Assembly: GCA_051294375.1 (NCBI GenBank)
Contig: CM119266.1
Coordinates: 25,547,908-25,611,907 of the forward strand
DNA from: Paraspadella gotoi
Taxonomy: Eukaryota > Chaetognatha
Direction of reading: 5' to 3'
Length of the DNA stretch: 64,000 bases
Part shown: piece after piece, positions 21,855-32,672 of the stretch
How positions within the stretch are numbered: position 1 is the stretch's first letter
How the letters are laid out: the number at the start of each line of letters is the position of its first letter
Program-made: the position numbers and the translations under genes
Notes under the pieces: model-generated
Databases searched by the model: none
What the model saw: the letters and a program-made list of their open reading frames with translations, nothing else
Told to the model about the DNA's origin: nothing

Positions 21855-21891
21855 ATGGTGGAGACGGTAGGAACGGTGGTTTGCAGATGGG
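21855..21891 (+). other. Possible short coding start exon (copy A)
   Basis: An ATG with G at +4 opens a 12-codon frame (MVETVGTVVCRWG...) that runs straight into a consensus 5' splice site, ATGGG|GTAAGT, at 21,892. The 60 bases 21,841-21,900 are identical in copy B (29,581-29,640), in a region where most other lines carry indels. The sequence would fit a first coding exon, but no acceptor or second exon was recognised downstream and the peptide is too short to identify. Confidence 0.2.
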
Positions 21892-22127
21892 GTAAGTTTA
21901 GAAGTCGTGGGCGTGGCGAAAGTAGGTGAGGATTAGAGGACGGGGGAAAGGTGACTGACCGACCAATAATGGATCCATGAAATTCTTGAGTTGATGTAGG
22001 CGATCGACGTTGCGATAGGCCGACCGACGCGACCGACCGACGCCGACTTTTGCATTTTTATTGCCGAATAAAGCGAGATCGACTGACAGAACCTTTCTCG
22101 AACTAAGCGGCATTGGCCATTTGAGGT

Positions 22128-22143
22128 TGATTCTCTCTCTCTC

Positions 22144-22192
<49 letters not shown>
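22128..22192. repeat. (CT)n microsatellite, copy A
   Basis: (CT)n with a CATCTC interruption near its start. The counterpart in copy B is at 29,870-29,938 with GCTCTC interruptions instead. Confidence 0.95.
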
Positions 22193-22193
<1 letters not shown>

Positions 22194-22549
22194 TCTCATC
22201 TCAATTTAAGAAGAAACATAAACCAAGTTTCCACTCGTTCACCTTTTGCTTTCAAATTTTAGGGAGGAAGAGAAAGGCATAATGGGTTTATCTCGTATTA
22301 TTGGCGAAGCATAGTACATATTGGTCCCAATAATAAATTCTAGCTAAATATGTTTATTTAGAATGGAATATGTGAAAATTCGAAACCATTTTCCTCAAAA
22401 GACACAACTTTAAACGATATTTGCGTCGAAACCAAGTTATATTTGTTTTTCTTTTGTCGTACTACAAACAACCTTTATGCAAATTCTGTTTGCGAAATAG
22501 CACTCGGCGTAGAACCGAATGTTTGTCCTCTCCCGACTTTGTGTTGCGT

Positions 22550-22757
22550 TGTGTCGGCGAGTCGGCGTGTCCGGCGTGTCGGCGTGTCGGCGTGTCCGCA
22601 TGTCGTGTGTCGGCGTGTCGACGAGTCGCGAGTCGGCGTGTCGGTGCGTCGGGCCTGTCGTGTGTCGCTGCGTGGTCCGACGAGTCGGGCGAGTCGGCGT
22701 GTCGTGCGTCGCCTGTCGGTGTTTCGCGTGTCGCTGTGTCGGCGTGTCGGCGAAATC
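22550..22757. repeat. 8-bp GTCGGCGT minisatellite, copy A (~205 bp)
   Basis: Tandem 8-base units (GTCGGCGT, GTCGGCGA, GTCGCGTG, GTCCGGCG variants) fill about 205 bases. The same array in copy B (30,285-30,417) is only about 130 bases. Long frames on both strands (Cys/Arg/Val-rich and Thr/Arg/His-rich) arise because the 8-base period is not divisible by three. They are not genes. Confidence 0.9.
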
Positions 22758-23745
22758 GGTTGTATGGAAGAAAACATAAAATGAAATAGAAGCCAACCCC
22801 ATGGAACATTTGGAAAACATAAACATCTGATTAGGTTTTACTTTTCCCGATTTTCTTTTTCAAGATCAACTTTCGGTTTGCGATCCCTTATTTTTGGCGA
22901 GATTAATATATTTTCCCAGAGTTGTAAGGATAACGTCTACTGTCTAGTTAAGAAGTTTGACGGTATTTTGGATAGACTATTTGCAAATTCGTATATTCAG
23001 GTCGTACAAATAATCAAAAAATATTGTTTTTACTAGCTGTATATCCAGTGACATACATAAACGCAACATTTTTCCGACAGAGAATTCACGACCATAATCC
23101 CGGTGTAACCACGCCCCCCAAATTTCCCCTCGATCCGCGTTTCCTCGAATTCCTGTTTCGCCGATTTTGTGAAATTCTGATCCATCCCTCACGGGGAAAA
23201 AAAATTTGTCTCGATTGCGTAACGCGAGATCGGCCTCAAAACGGAACACGAAGACGATTAAAAAAAAAGAAAAGATGGTCTACTAATGATCCATTAACAC
23301 GCGAAACTCCACCATCTGAAAAAAAAAAAAAAGATCAAACGAAATTTTTACAAAAGATTGAAATAAAAAGATGAAATAATGAAACAAATTGTTGTTAACG
23401 AAGCAAAAAGACAAGAAGGAGAATCGATGGTTCCCGGTTTTTTCGGTCCCCCAGTTGGTTTTGCTTCGACCGGGAAACTCCGCGTTCGAGGCTGGAAAAC
23501 TTGGGCGCTGGAGAACGGAACGAAAAGGGGCTAAGGTAAGGTAAGGAAAGCGCCATTGGAGGCAGATTGACGTTGCGAACGGGACTTTATAATTATTAGA
23601 CAATGGGAAGCAATTGTTAATCGCAAAACCTCCCAGACAATTCTATTTTTAAAGTTTTTTTTTTTTCGATAAAAACTAAGTTTTTTTTTTTTTTTTTTTT
23701 TTAAATTTTAACAAGGAATTTTGAGACGGCATGGATAAGCTCTTT

Positions 23746-24686
23746 TTTCTTAGTAACTGCGAATAGAAACTGGAGGGAATGGATATCTCTCAAACTATGA
23801 GTCGGAATCAAGCTCAAGCTATGAGTAATTAGAGTGCAGAACGTTACTTTGTGTCCCCATTGATCGGATTTTTAAAATTCAAAAAATATTGCGCTCACGC
23901 ACCCTAAAAATATTTTTTTACAATATTGCTTCTAAGCGCAGTTATTATGAATGCTAAGCCCCCAATTCATTTTTTGCTCATAAATACTCAAGACGAGACC
24001 GTACATAAGAATGTAATAAAATGTTTGAATAAATTTAATTTGTTTTTGGTTTAATAATTAATTTAGGTCAAATAATATTTCAAAGTATACTGTGAATATC
24101 CAAGGTAATTGATTCTTTTTTATACAAAATGAATACATTGAACATGATCAGTTTTTAATAAATAAAAACAAAATTAAAAAAATAATTTTAAGATATCAAA
24201 TTATTTTTGCAATATATAAAAAATATATAGTCCATAACTAATTAAAATATTTAAAAAACTATAAAAGGTTTGAAAGTGACATCAATGCTGATTCCCAAAT
24301 TCTATTTGTTTTTAAAATTTGATTTTTGTTCTGTTTACAGACTCATCATTTGTAAAAATTAAGAAAATAACCTTTTCAAAACTTGATGAGAAAATGATAG
24401 GTGTCCATGGTATTTGAAATAAAAATTTAAAAAATACTGTGAAAAAAGTAATATCTTCTTGCTATTAAATTTTTAAATAGAAGAATAAGATTTGCCAAAA
24501 GAATATCAAGGGAAGAAATTCATTATTATATTTTTTATGAAAAAGAATAAGATTTTTTAATAAGCGAATTGAAGCCATCTTTCGTGGCGGATAGCGGCCG
24601 GCAAGAGGTCTTCTTGAGACGAAGGGTTAGTAAGAATAAGGACTTAAATTCGTGCAAATTGAGGACAACCTCGACAAATTTTGAGT
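23746..24686. other. AT-rich unique spacer between copies A and B
   Basis: About 0.94 kb of AT-rich sequence absent from the rest of the window, without open frames of note. It ends at a 25-N gap about 20 bases before copy B begins, so the junction between the copies is a scaffold join and not continuous sequence. Confidence 0.8.
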
Positions 24687-24711
24687 NNNNNNNNNNNNNN
24701 NNNNNNNNNNN
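24687..24711. other. Assembly gap (25 N)
   Basis: Fixed-length gap directly upstream of copy B. The frame drawn across it is meaningless. Confidence 0.99.
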
Positions 24712-24954
24712 AGGAGATGAGAGGTATTCATTTACTAAGGAGGCGAGTTGTGAGCGATTGGCGATCCCGCCTCCTTTTCCGCCACTGCTCTACGGCAAAT
24801 CGGCCAAGTTCTCCTCAAAAAATCGGGAGGCGACAAAAAAATCTTCAGGTTGTTCATTTGTTGGCCAAGTTTTCCGCGTGTGATTCACAGTCGGATGGGA
24901 CGAGTCAAGGGTCCGAAGCAGATGCATATATTCATCTCACACGGAGAATAGGAC

Positions 24955-25243
24955 GAGGAGAGAGAGAGAGAGAGAGAGAAAGAAAGAGAGAGAGAGTACT
25001 CTACGATTTTTTTTCTCTGTCACCTTTTTTAACACTTTTCTAAAAATAACGGGAGAAATTGTGACGTGGAATGAACCTGGAAGCGAGAGAGAGAGAGAGA
25101 GAGACAGAGAGAGGAACTAACGTGCTGAAAGATAAAGAGAGACAGAGAGAGAGAGACATTGTGACGCGAAATGAAGCTGAAAGAGAGAAAATGGAGGGGA
25201 ACAGTTTTCACTTCAGAAAAGGTTGGAAAGCTGCGTTGTGAGT

Positions 25244-25319
<76 letters not shown>
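24955..25319. repeat. Cluster of (GA)n tracts, copy B
   Basis: Counterpart of 17,318-17,705. The last array (25,240-25,319) is longer here. Confidence 0.9.
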
Positions 25320-25320
<1 letters not shown>

Positions 25321-25889
25321 CTCGTCTCAGCGGCGGATATAGAAACTCGGTCTCGCTATCAACCAGTCGAACAAAATCAAAAAAATGGGGAAAAAAATCA
25401 TCAAAAATACCAAGGAAATATTAATTATGAAGCTAAATTTCTCGCCCCTCGCGGCTTCAACGACCATCTATCGAAACTCATCGCTATAATTAATTAAACA
25501 ATTAATTAATTACATATTTGTCAAACCAAACCTGCCTCTTCCAATCGTCTCGATTACATTTTCGTTCACAGAACTCCTTCGTTCTGTCTCCCATCGGTCT
25601 CCTTAATATCATCTGTACATCCGCCCGAATCATCTCCGTCTCCCGTCTGAATCCTCTATATTTTCCCCCCCGACTCTTTCCACTTTCTCGATTTTCTTTA
25701 CAATTTTTTAAATTTTTTAAAAAATTTAATAAAATTCAATTACATCCTCGCGTCCATTTTTATTTCCGCCCGCGTTTCGTTTTTATTTCATGACGTTTCA
25801 ATATTCATCTCGATTTTTATTTTCCTTTATTATTATTTTTATTTTTCCATTATTTATATTTTTTCATTCGTCTCAGTCGGTAAAGCCGA

Positions 25890-25890
<1 letters not shown>

Positions 25891-25938
<48 letters not shown>
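25891..25938. repeat. (CT)n microsatellite, copy B
   Basis: Uninterrupted (CT)n, counterpart of 18,281-18,350. Confidence 0.95.
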
Positions 25939-25941
<3 letters not shown>

Positions 25942-26035
25942 AACGACAACTATATTTAGAACAACATATTTTACTTAGTCTGTCGAATGTATCACTACAG
26001 ATCTGCGCCATAAAAATTTCAATCCGCCATTCTGA

Positions 26036-26190
26036 TTTTGAGAGATTGACATTACCGTTTTGAGATAACGCCATTCCTGTGGTGAGAGAATGCCACTCTT
26101 GTGTTAAGAAAATGTCATAACCGTTTTGAGAGAATGTCTTTCCTGTTTTCGGCGAAAAACATTCCCGTTTTGAGAAAATGCCATTTTTGC
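26036..26190. repeat. Degenerate ~22-25 bp tandem repeat, copy B
   Basis: Counterpart of 18,450-18,615 with the same unit order (TTTTGAGA...GCCATT, GTGAGAGAATGCCACT and so on). Confidence 0.7.
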
Positions 26191-26291
26191 TCTGGTTTGC
26201 CTTTGGTGTAATCGCCGAGAGAATCTCGAAAGCAATTCGCTGAATGAGGACGACGTCGGTTGGGAATTCTCTTAAAATCAGGTATGAGTCA

Positions 26292-26294
<3 letters not shown>

Positions 26295-26358
<64 letters not shown>
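26295..26358. repeat. (GA)n microsatellite, copy B
   Basis: Pure (GA)n where copy A has an interrupted version. Confidence 0.97.
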
Positions 26359-26362
<4 letters not shown>

Positions 26363-26444
26363 CGGAAAGAAGCCGACGAGTCGGCCAATTCTTTCGTCCG
26401 CCGGAAGTTCGACGCCCTACAAATATGAATATCATAAAGCAGCG

Positions 26445-26503
26445 ATAAAAGAAGAAGATAAAAGAAGAAGAAGATAAAAGAAGAAGAAGATAAAAGAAGA
26501 AGT
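26445..26503. repeat. AAGATAAAAGAAG tandem repeat (SINE target)
   Basis: Four or five units of about 13-16 bases (AGATAAAAGAAGAAG). The adjacent SINE is followed at 26,786-26,800 by another AGAAGATAAAAGAAG, so the element sits inside this array and the flanking unit is probably its target-site duplication. Confidence 0.75.
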
Positions 26504-26785
26504 GTAGTCGGGCATGGCAAAGTTCACCCCGCCTCTAAGCATGACACCTTCAGTCCTGACCCGGTGGCTCATTGAGTAAAGCCATCAGCTCATGACCACT
26601 AGGTACCGGGTTCAATCCCAACCCGGTACCTACCCTGCGGGAAGTGTGAGGACGGCCGTAAGCCGCCTTGGGGGCGTGGAAAACCCTCAAGCCTGGTTCA
26701 AAGCCCAGGACCCGTTCCATAGCTGCTAGAGGGGGTTAAAGAAGTTACGGATAGTCATCTTCAGCCCACTTAGCGCCTTATCCAC
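26504..26785 (+). mobile_element. tRNA-derived SINE, family 1, copy B1 (full length)
   Basis: A full element with an A-box-like TGGCTCATTGAGTAAAG and a B box GGTTCAATCCC inside the perfect hairpin GGTACCGGGTT / AACCCGGTACC (26,602-26,630). The body GACGGCCGTAAGCCGCC and the 3' end CTTATCCAC follow. It is flanked on both sides by GAAGATAAAAGAAG, consistent with a target-site duplication of about 14 bases. It differs from B2 by scattered substitutions (for example GCTGCTAGAG against GCTACTAAAG), more than A2 differs from B2. The two insertion sites therefore carry separate insertions that predate the A/B duplication. Confidence 0.82.
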
Positions 26786-27612
26786 AGAAGATAAAAGAAG
26801 CCGTCGAACACTTTCTAACTTCTAGCTTCGTTGCAGTCGATTTCATCGATGCCATCGTCGCTGTCATCGACGTCGTTGTCGTAATCTTCGCCTTTGGCGT
26901 CACCGAAAAATTTGCCATCCTCGTTACATTATCACCGTTAATCACTCGTTAGTGATAAACGACCTCATTCTGTTCGTCAGTCCGTCAATCCGAATGTCTT
27001 TCTGAATGACTATCCTTCCTACCTTTCTTTCTTTCTTTCTATTTTTATTTTTTCTTTTTCTTTTTCTTAACGCGCGCGTTACGTAAAACTCTCTTTCGAA
27101 TTTTAACTTTTCGTTCACTTTTCTGTCTCTCTCTCTCTCTGTCTCGCTCTCTTTTTTTTTCCTTCTCGTTTCCTCTCTTTGTTTTCATTTTTCAAAAAGA
27201 CAAATTGTTTAGTTTTTCTCTACTTTAGTTTAGCTCAAGATTTTCTAAAGCTCTTCTTCTTCTTTCTTTATAATCTTTTCTTTTACTCTTTTTTTTTTCT
27301 TCTTTTCTTCTTTCACCTCTCTAGTGAGAATCTTTTTCTCTCGAACAGCTTTTCCTCTTTTTTTTTCGTTGAAAAAATGCGTATTTAAATTATTCCAGGT
27401 GGAATTTTTTTTTTCCTCTTTAAAAACGGATTGTGTTCCGTTTGAGACGAAAATACTAAAAAGAAACTCGGCATGGATTCTATTTCTCGATATCACTTTG
27501 CCTTCCTCTTTATCCTCTCTTACTTTTCTCTTTTCTTTTTTTTGTTAACTTTCTTTTTTTTGAAATTCTTATAAGTTATAACATTTCTTATTTCTTTTAC
27601 CTTTCATAATCT

Positions 27613-27895
27613 GTAGTCGGGCATTGCCTAGGTTCACCCCGCCTATAAGCATGACACCTTCAGTCCTGACCCGGTGGCTCATTGAGTAAAGCCATCAGCT
27701 CATGACCACTAGGTACCGGGTTCAATCCCAACCCGGTACCTACCCTGCGGGAAGTGTGAGGACGGCCGTAAGCCGCCTTGGGGGCGTGGCAACCCCTCAA
27801 GCCTGGTTCCAAGCCCAGGACCCGTTCCATGGCTACTAAAGGGGGTTATAGAAGTTACGGATAGTCATCTTCAGCCCACTTAGCGCCTTATCCAC
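27613..27895 (+). mobile_element. tRNA-derived SINE, family 1, copy B2 (full length)
   Basis: Full copy at the same locus as A2, with the B box GGTTCAATCCC and hairpin at 27,712-27,740. TTTCATA lies on both outer flanks. It is the cleanest of the four copies and the best starting point for a consensus. Confidence 0.82.
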
Positions 27896-28141
27896 AAATC
27901 CACTGTTTCATATTTTTTTCTTATTTTTTTTATAAGGTTTGTCTGAAGATTTTTGTCAGTAAAAGAACATTCAGAAAGAGAGTACGTTGATATTTAATTC
28001 TAGTATTATTGTGAAACGATTAATCCAGGCGTTTTTTTATCTATTTCTTTTATTTTCTCTTATCAAACGTTCATTTTTTCGCTCTTTATTTTTTGCTTGG
28101 TCTTAAATACTAAGTTTATGCCATACCCTCAACCCTCTGCA

Positions 28142-28210
28142 CCGCGCCACTCGACGCCACGCCAAGCCACGCCAAGCCACGCCACGCCACGCCACGCCGC
28201 GCCACGCAGC
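28142..28210. repeat. CACGC/CCAAGC minisatellite, copy B
   Basis: Counterpart of 20,425-20,492. Confidence 0.85.
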
Positions 28211-28721
28211 ATCTTCTCTCAATCTCCATCTCGTCAAGAGTTTTTGTTATAACTGACCTCGGATTTAACGACTTCTCCGACAGCAAGCGCGTGCGAATTA
28301 GCGTGCGCATTTCGCTCGCGCGCAAGTGCATTCTGACTCGCCTCGTTTCAGAACGTGAGTTATGAATCGTTTTCTGCTGTATAAATGAGTTTCTGGTTTA
28401 TTGCTGCCTCCGGCTTAAAACGCCCACGTTTGAGTATAAACACGCCGACCGCTAAATTAAAAAAAAAAAAGAAAAAAAAGAAAAGAATAGAAAATGGCCG
28501 CCGGGCGCTGGCCGATGAGTTTCGTTCTCAAATTTCGCTTAAAAAAAAAAAGATTCCGAAGTGAAGTGCATGTCTGTTGTTGTTGTTGTTGTTGTTGCCG
28601 TGGCATTCGTCGTCGTCTCTCCACGATGGTGAGAAAAGTGGGAAGAACTTCGGTCCGGAATACATACGACGATATTATTCAAGGACGAGAGGAGAAATCG
28701 AGGCCCGACGGGGGAAATGGC

Positions 28722-28826
28722 ACCCGCGAATAAAAGAAGGTCGCACCTGCGAATTCGCGGGGTCGCATCTGCGATTGGAAGATGTCGCATCTGCGAATAA
28801 ACGAGGTCGTTACCGCGATATGTAGA
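28722..28826. repeat. 22-bp-period GGTCGCAyCTGCGAwT repeat, copy B
   Basis: Counterpart of 21,001-21,112: GGCACCCGCGAATAAAAG, GGTCGCACCTGCGAATTC, GGTCGCATCTGCGATTGG, TGTCGCATCTGCGAATAA, GGTCGTTACCGCGATATG. The unit order and the variant positions within units are the same in both copies. Confidence 0.75.
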
Positions 28827-29465
28827 AAATTAGCTAATAATAAAACATGGCCTGTAATTTTAAAGAGGACCTGCGCCTGCGATTGGCGGAAAAAAGAATC
28901 AAGCGAAGGAAAAGGTCACATCGAATTTAAAAAAAAGAAGATAATATTCCTGATATTTAATGAAGATCGTACTTGCGATTAAAGATAGTCAAACGTGCGG
29001 TCGAGGGACCCGTCAATTTCGGGGCCGGAAAGATTCGTTAACCGGGACTTTTTCTTGGGAAGGAGAGAGACAAATAGTAAAGAAAAAATAAATAAAGTCT
29101 AACCAATGTCTGAAAATATTTTTAAAAAATGTAAAAATTCTTAATAAATACTTCAATATAAATTTCATCTCTCTTTGCAAAAGGGCGCGAAAGTCAAGCC
29201 CTCAAAGATTTCGTGAAAGACAGTTTCACGCGAAGGATAACAAAATGAAAACAAAAGATATTAAATGATTAATTTGTCGGGAAAATATTGAATTTGTATT
29301 TTGTATATTGGTCTCGTCTTTCAGCGTTTTTAAAAGTTCTCTCTCTCGGTCTCTCTCTCTCTCTCTTACTCCAGCGGAAGTGACGCGAGGACGTCTGTCG
29401 GCGCCGACCGACGGCGCGAGTCGAAACCGGCGTCTATTAGCATATTTTAGAGGTCGACGGAAGAG

Positions 29466-29540
29466 GCGTCGTCGTCGTCGTCGTCGTCGTCGTCGGCGTC
29501 GTCGGCGTCGTCGTCGTCGTCGGCGTCGTCGGCGTCGTCG
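29466..29540. repeat. (GTC)n microsatellite, copy B
   Basis: Longer than its counterpart at 21,745. It contains GGC interruptions at regular spacing. Confidence 0.95.
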
Positions 29541-29594
29541 ACGTTCGATACCCGGCGAATCGATAACAATTCGGAATAACCTTCCGTCGACGAG

Positions 29595-29631
29595 ATGGTG
29601 GAGACGGTAGGAACGGTGGTTTGCAGATGGG
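29595..29631 (+). other. Possible short coding start exon (copy B)
   Basis: Identical to 21,855-21,891, including the GTAAGT donor at 29,632. The same caution applies. Confidence 0.2.
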
Positions 29632-29866
29632 GTAAGTTTAGAGTCGTGGGCGTGGCGAAAGTAGGTGAGGATTAGAGGACGGGGGAAGGTGACTGACCGA
29701 CCAATAATGGATCCATGAAATTCTTTGAGTTGATGTAGCGATCGACGTTGCGATAGGCCGACCGACCGACCGACCGACGCCCGACTTTTGCATTTTTATT
29801 GCCGAATAAAGCGGATCGACTGACAGACCCTTCTCGACTAAAAGCGGCATTGGCCATTTGAGGTTG

Positions 29867-29869
<3 letters not shown>

Positions 29870-29917
<48 letters not shown>

Positions 29918-29938
29918 CTCTCGCTCTCTCGCTCTCTC
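29870..29938. repeat. (CT)n microsatellite, copy B
   Basis: (CT)n ending in three TCG-interrupted steps (CTCTCTCG). Confidence 0.95.
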
Positions 29939-30284
29939 CTCAACTTAAGAAGAAACATAAACCAAGTTTCACTCGTTCACCTTTTGCTTTCAAATTTTAG
30001 GGAGGAAGAGAAAGGCATATGGGTTATTCGTATTATTGCGAAGCATAGTACATATTGGTCCCAATAATAAATTCTTATGTAAATATGTATATTTAGAATG
30101 GAATATGTGAAAACTCGAAACCATTTTCCTCAAAAGACAAACTTTAAACGATATTTGCGTCGAAACCAGTATATTTGTTTTTCTTTTGTCGTACTGCAAA
30201 CAACCTTTATGCAAATTCTGTTTGCGAAATAGCGACTCGGCGTTAGAACCCGAATGTTTGTCCTCTCCCGACTTTTGTTGTTGC

Positions 30285-30417
30285 GTGTCGGCGAGTCGGC
30301 GTGTCGCCGTGTCGCATGTCGAGTGTGTCGGCGTGTCGACGAGTCGGCGAGTCCGGCGTGTCGGTGCGTCGGCCTGTCGGTGTTTCGGCGTGTCGCTGTG
30401 TCGGCGTGTCGGCGAAT
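30285..30417. repeat. 8-bp GTCGGCGT minisatellite, copy B (~130 bp)
   Basis: Same array as 22,550-22,757 but shorter by about 70 bases (eight to nine units). The length change is larger than the single-base noise seen elsewhere. Confidence 0.9.
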
Positions 30418-31544
30418 CGGTTGTATGGAAGAAAACATAAAATGAAATGGAAGCCACGACCCATGGAACATTTGGAACATAACATTCTGATTAGGTTTTA
30501 CTTTCCCGATTTTCTTTTTCAAGATCAACTTTCGGTTTTGCGATTCCCTTTATTTTTGGAACGAGATTATATAATTTTCCCCGAGTTGTAAGGATAACGT
30601 CTACGGTCTAGTTAAGAAGTTTTGACGGTATTTTGGATAGACTAGTTGCAAATTCGTATATTCAGGTCGTACAAAATAATCAAAAAATATTGTTTTTACT
30701 AGCTTGTATATCCAGTGACATACATAAACGCAACATTTTTCCGACAGAGAATTCACGACCATAATCCCGTGTTAAGCCACGCCCCCCCAATTTCCCCTCG
30801 ATCCGCGTTTCCTCGAATTCCTGTTTCGCCGATTTTGTGAAATTCTGAATTCCATCCCTCAACGGGGAAAAAAAATTTGTCTCGATTGCGTACAGCGAGA
30901 TCGGCTCAAAACGGAACACGAAGACGATTAAAAAAAAAGAAAAGATGGTCTACTAATGATCCATTTACACGCGAAACTCCACCATCTGAAAAAAAAAAAA
31001 GATCAAACGAAATTTTTACAAAAATATTGAAATAAAAAGATGAAATAATGAAACAAATTGTTAATCGAAGCAAAAAGACAAGAAGGAGAATCGATGGTTC
31101 CCGGTTTTTCGGTTCCCAGTTGGTTTTGCTTCGACCGGGAAACTCCGCGTTCGAGGCTGGAAAACTTGGGCGCTGGAGAACGGGAACGAAAGGGGGCTAA
31201 GGTAAGGTAAGGAAGGCGCCATTGGAGGCAGATTGACGTTGCGACGGGACTTTATAATTATTAGACAATGGGGAAGCAATTGTATCGCAAAACCTCCCAG
31301 ACAAATTCTATTTTTAAAGTTTTTTTTTTTCGATAAAAAACTAAGTTTTTTTTTGTTTTTTTTTTTAAATTTTAACCAAGGAATTTTGACGCATGAGTAG
31401 CTCGGTTTTTTTTTTCTGGGGGATTAAATGGTTTTTCTCGATTTAGGGATGAAATGAAAATAAAAAATGGAGGGAAAGAGATAGAGAGAGGGAGGAAGGG
31501 TGGAAAGAGGAGGGAGATGGGGAGTCGACCTTTTCGATTCAGTC

Positions 31545-31785
31545 GTTGTCGTAATCGTCGTCGTCGTCGTCGTCGTCGTCGTTCCATGTCCCCGTCCTCG
31601 TAATCGGCGGCATCGTCAATGGGGAATTTGTCATTGTCGTCGGCGAAATTTTCGGCGGAATGAGCCGTCGTCGATATTGTCGTCGCTGTAGTTGTCGTCG
31701 TCGATGTTATCGTCGTCTAATTTGTCGTCGTTCATGTCGTCGTCGTTATAGTCGTCGTCGTCGTCGTAGTCTCCAGTAACATTTC
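31545..31785. repeat. (GTC)n-rich tract
   Basis: A pure (GTC)n of about 12 units (31,548-31,583), then GTCGTCGATGTTATCGTCG-type degenerate repeats to about 31,775. The minus-strand Asp-rich frame is a repeat shadow. Around it, 31,406-32,650 has no recognisable gene. A second short (GTC)n lies near 31,980 and another near 32,505-32,535. Confidence 0.9.
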
Positions 31786-32148
31786 TGAGGTTAAAGTTAT
31801 TGAAATGATTGTCTTTAATCTCCTTCATCTTTGTCGTTGTCTTTAGGTTGACTGTGGTCTTACTTTTTTCCTTTCATATTTTGAATTTTTTTAAAGTTAT
31901 TTAGCGTATTTCCTGATTTTTTCCTTTTTTCCTTCCTCTTGTTCGTCTTCGCCTTCGCCCCCTGCCTTCGCCCTCGCCGTCGTCGTCGTCGTCGTCGCTT
32001 TCGTCGTCGCCGTCCTCGAGGAAAAAAATCGGATGTTGATCTTGGAAGGGCGTTTATTGGTGTCTCTGCTCGGGTCGGGTCGGGGCCCAAATGGAAATTA
32101 ATGAGTGAGAATTTTAACCAAACCATTGGCACTATACAACCGAAAAAT

Positions 32149-32151
<3 letters not shown>

Positions 32152-32226
<75 letters not shown>
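32152..32226. repeat. (GA)n microsatellite
   Basis: (GA)n with three AAG interruptions. Confidence 0.97.
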
Positions 32227-32672
32227 GCGAAAAACAATAAAAGGAAACAATGAAGGGAAAAGGCAATAAAATTTTTTCCTAAGAAACCGCGGAAAGAAAA
32301 ATAAATATTTTCTGTTAATTCAGTTTCCGAAAAAAACTAACAGAAAAACAGAAAGAAAAAGATTTTCGCAGCCAAAATTTATTCTTTTTCTTTTTTTAAA
32401 TTTGCGGTCTTTTTCAAAAGCTGAATATTTTTAATGTATTTTTTTACCAGTTTTTTTTTGGTAATATTTAAGCTGTCAGTTTTCCCGTCGTCTTATTCAT
32501 CGTCGTCGTCGTCGTCATTGTCGTTGTCGTCGTCGCTTGAATGAATAGTTGTTCTCGACCCGGCGTTGTAGACCAATGTTCGAAAAATATTTACCTTTAT
32601 TATTATTTTCAATTAGTTTGCTTTCTTTTGCTTAGCTAGCTTAGCTTACTTTGCTAAACTAAACGTTTTGAC

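Larger units (their letters stand above)
17091..23745. repeat. Direct duplication unit, copy A (~6.65 kb)
   Basis: From CATTTACTAAGG (17,091) to the poly-T and AATTTTAACAAGGAATTTTGA block (about 23,745), this sequence matches 24,731-31,405 base for base in order. Landmarks repeat throughout: the (GA)n cluster, CTCGTCTCAGCGGCGGATAT, the SINE copies, GCCACGCCAAG, the 22-bp repeat, the (GTC)n array and the 8-bp minisatellite. Differences are mainly one-base indels, homopolymer lengths and microsatellite lengths. One larger difference is an internal deletion in the first SINE of this copy. The copies are separated by about 1 kb of unrelated AT-rich DNA that includes a scaffold gap. Confidence 0.95.
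24731..31405. repeat. Direct duplication unit, copy B (~6.65 kb)
   Basis: Second copy of 17,091-23,745 in the same orientation. It carries all landmarks of copy A and an intact SINE at the first insertion site. The two units end alike, with poly-T, AATTTTAACCAAGGAATTTTGA, and then diverge. Indel-type differences dominate, which suggests either uncorrected read errors or two haplotypes placed in tandem. Confidence 0.95.

Noticed and set aside
22421-22826. Seven overlapping frames on both strands over one locus, some Cys-rich
   Set aside because: An 8-base tandem unit keeps several frames open at once. The shorter array in copy B changes all of them, so there is no constrained protein.
17091-31405. 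CRISPR-like or phage-like repeat arrangement
   Set aside because: Repeats are either contiguous tandem units or large duplications. There is no repeat-spacer regularity, no cas-like gene, and the window is eukaryotic in character.
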